Source of the DNA: an uncultured Verrucomicrobia subdivision 3 bacterium
GTDB taxonomy: Bacteria; Verrucomicrobiota; Verrucomicrobiae; Limisphaerales; CAMLLE01
Length of the DNA: 5,543 nucleotides
Direction: 5' to 3'
Assembly (NCBI GenBank): GCA_946480555.1
Contig: CAMLLE010000246.1
Location: forward strand, 1 to 5,543
Each line of letters opens with the position of its first letter. Within the stretch, counting starts at the first letter, position 1. The notes below the pieces were generated by a model that had not been told where the DNA came from, did no database searches, and saw only the letters and a list, made by a program, of their open reading frames with translations. This document shows, piece after piece, positions 4,828 to 5,543 of this stretch. The position numbers and the translations under genes were made by a program.

Positions 4828-5543
4828 TCAGTGGATGAACATCGCATCGCCATAGCTGAAAAAGCGGTAGCGCTCGCGAATGGCTTCCGCGTAAGTGTCC
4901 AGCATCAACTCGCGGCCGCGCATTTCGCCGGGCGCGGCAAAGGCGCTCACGAGCATCAGCAGAGTGGAGCAGGGGAGGTGAAAGTTGGTCAGGAGTGAGG
5001 TGGCGACGCGGAAGCGGCAGGGCGGATGAATGAAAATCCGCGTGCGGCCGGAACCAGCGACGATGTGGCCGTCGTTCGCGGCGGCGACGCTTTCCAGCAC
5101 TCGAACGCTCGTGGTGCCGACGGCGATGACGCGGCGGCCGGTGGCCTTCGCCTGGTTGACCAGCGCGGCAGTTTCATCGTTCACGTGGAAGCGTTCTTCA
5201 TGCATTTGGTGTTTCTCAAGCGAATCGGCTTTTACCGGTGCGAACGTTCCCAAACCGACGTGCAAGGTGACGAAACACGTTTGCGCGCCGCGCGAGCCAA
5301 TTGCCTCGAGCAGTTGCGGCGTGAAATGGAGTCCGGCCGTCGGCGCGGCAACCGAACCCGGAACTTGCGCGTAAACCGTCTGATAACGCTCGCGATCTTC
5401 GGCGCGATGCGGATCCTCGCGCCGAATGTAGGGTGGCAACGGCATTTCACCCCAAGCATCGGCGGCGTGAAGGACGTTTTCGGTTCCGGAGAATTGCAGC
5501 CGACGGTGACCTTCAGCGTTTAGCTCCGTCACCCTCGCCCGAA
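4828..5543 (-). CDS. queA: S-adenosylmethionine:tRNA ribosyltransferase-isomerase (5' end outside window)
   Basis: QueA transfers and rearranges the ribosyl part of SAM onto 7-aminomethyl-7-deazaguanine at the tRNA wobble position, making epoxyqueuosine for tRNAs with GUN anticodons. About 238 C-terminal residues of a usual 340-350 are present; the frame is open to the window edge, so the gene continues to the right. Family hallmarks in order are [90 protein letters not shown] and a final [12 protein letters not shown]. No break or missing block is seen. The stop is TGA. It is the most upstream gene here and may lead an operon with the RibD-like gene. Confidence 0.97.
   Translation of the reverse strand, partial: RARVTELNAEGHRRLQFSGTENVLHAADAWGEMPLPPYIRREDPHRAEDRERYQTVYAQVPGSVAAPTAGLHFTPQLLEAIGSRGAQTCFVTLHVGLGTFAPVKADSLEKHQMHEERFHVNDETAALVNQAKATGRRVIAVGTTSVRVLESVAAANDGHIVAGSGRTRIFIHPPCRFRVATSLLTNFHLPCSTLLMLVSAFAAPGEMRGRELMLDTYAEAIRERYRFFSYGDAMFIH

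Noticed and set aside
5026..5523. 165-codon plus-strand open frame opposite queA
   Set aside because: queA is unmistakable on the other strand.

Overview
The window is about 5.5 kb of chromosomal sequence from a moderately GC-rich diderm bacterium. Seven minus-strand genes are supported, read right to left. A 10-codon tail of a convergent plus-strand gene lies at the left edge. The gene content is vertical housekeeping: queuosine tRNA modification, an outer-membrane assembly pair, an RRM RNA-binding protein and initiation factor IF3. I see no transposase, phage gene, tRNA, rRNA or CRISPR array. The LptE-like and BamD-like proteins imply an LPS-type outer membrane. Gene style and protein flavour (a BamD without a lipobox, a small zinc-ribbon orphan, few Shine-Dalgarno sites) suggest the Verrucomicrobiota, perhaps the Pedosphaera/Limisphaerales side. 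That is inference from memory of protein style, not a search result.

Layout in transcription order (descending coordinates). queA lacks its 5' end because it runs off the right edge. It is followed after 59 nt by a stand-alone RibD C-terminal-type reductase, and an imperfect palindromic element sits just past that gene's stop. A 277-nt gap with a 10-nt direct repeat and a long stem-loop precedes an uncharacterised protein with an N-terminal CxxC...CxxC zinc ribbon. A second gap of 197 nt holds nested and crossing inverted repeats. It leads to bamD and lptE, which overlap at stop and start and are surely one operon. A 293-nt gap with a good -10 hexamer leads to a glycine-tailed RRM protein. 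A strong intrinsic terminator follows, then infC with a TTG start. infC ends facing the plus-strand gene, with a hairpin between them that could stop transcription from either side.

How the genes fit together. BamD (folding of outer-membrane beta-barrels) and LptE (delivery of LPS to the surface through the LptD barrel) both build the outer membrane and are translationally coupled. The RRM protein and IF3 both act on mRNA or translation. The RRM gene has a possible ~150-nt leader and is separated from infC by a terminator with almost no room for a promoter behind it, so controlled read-through is possible. QueA and the RibD-like reductase both act on nucleotide-derived substrates but belong to no obvious shared pathway.

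The least understood parts are the zinc-ribbon orphan, its repeat-rich upstream region and the rbp-infC junction. I do not see a clear undescribed multi-gene system.
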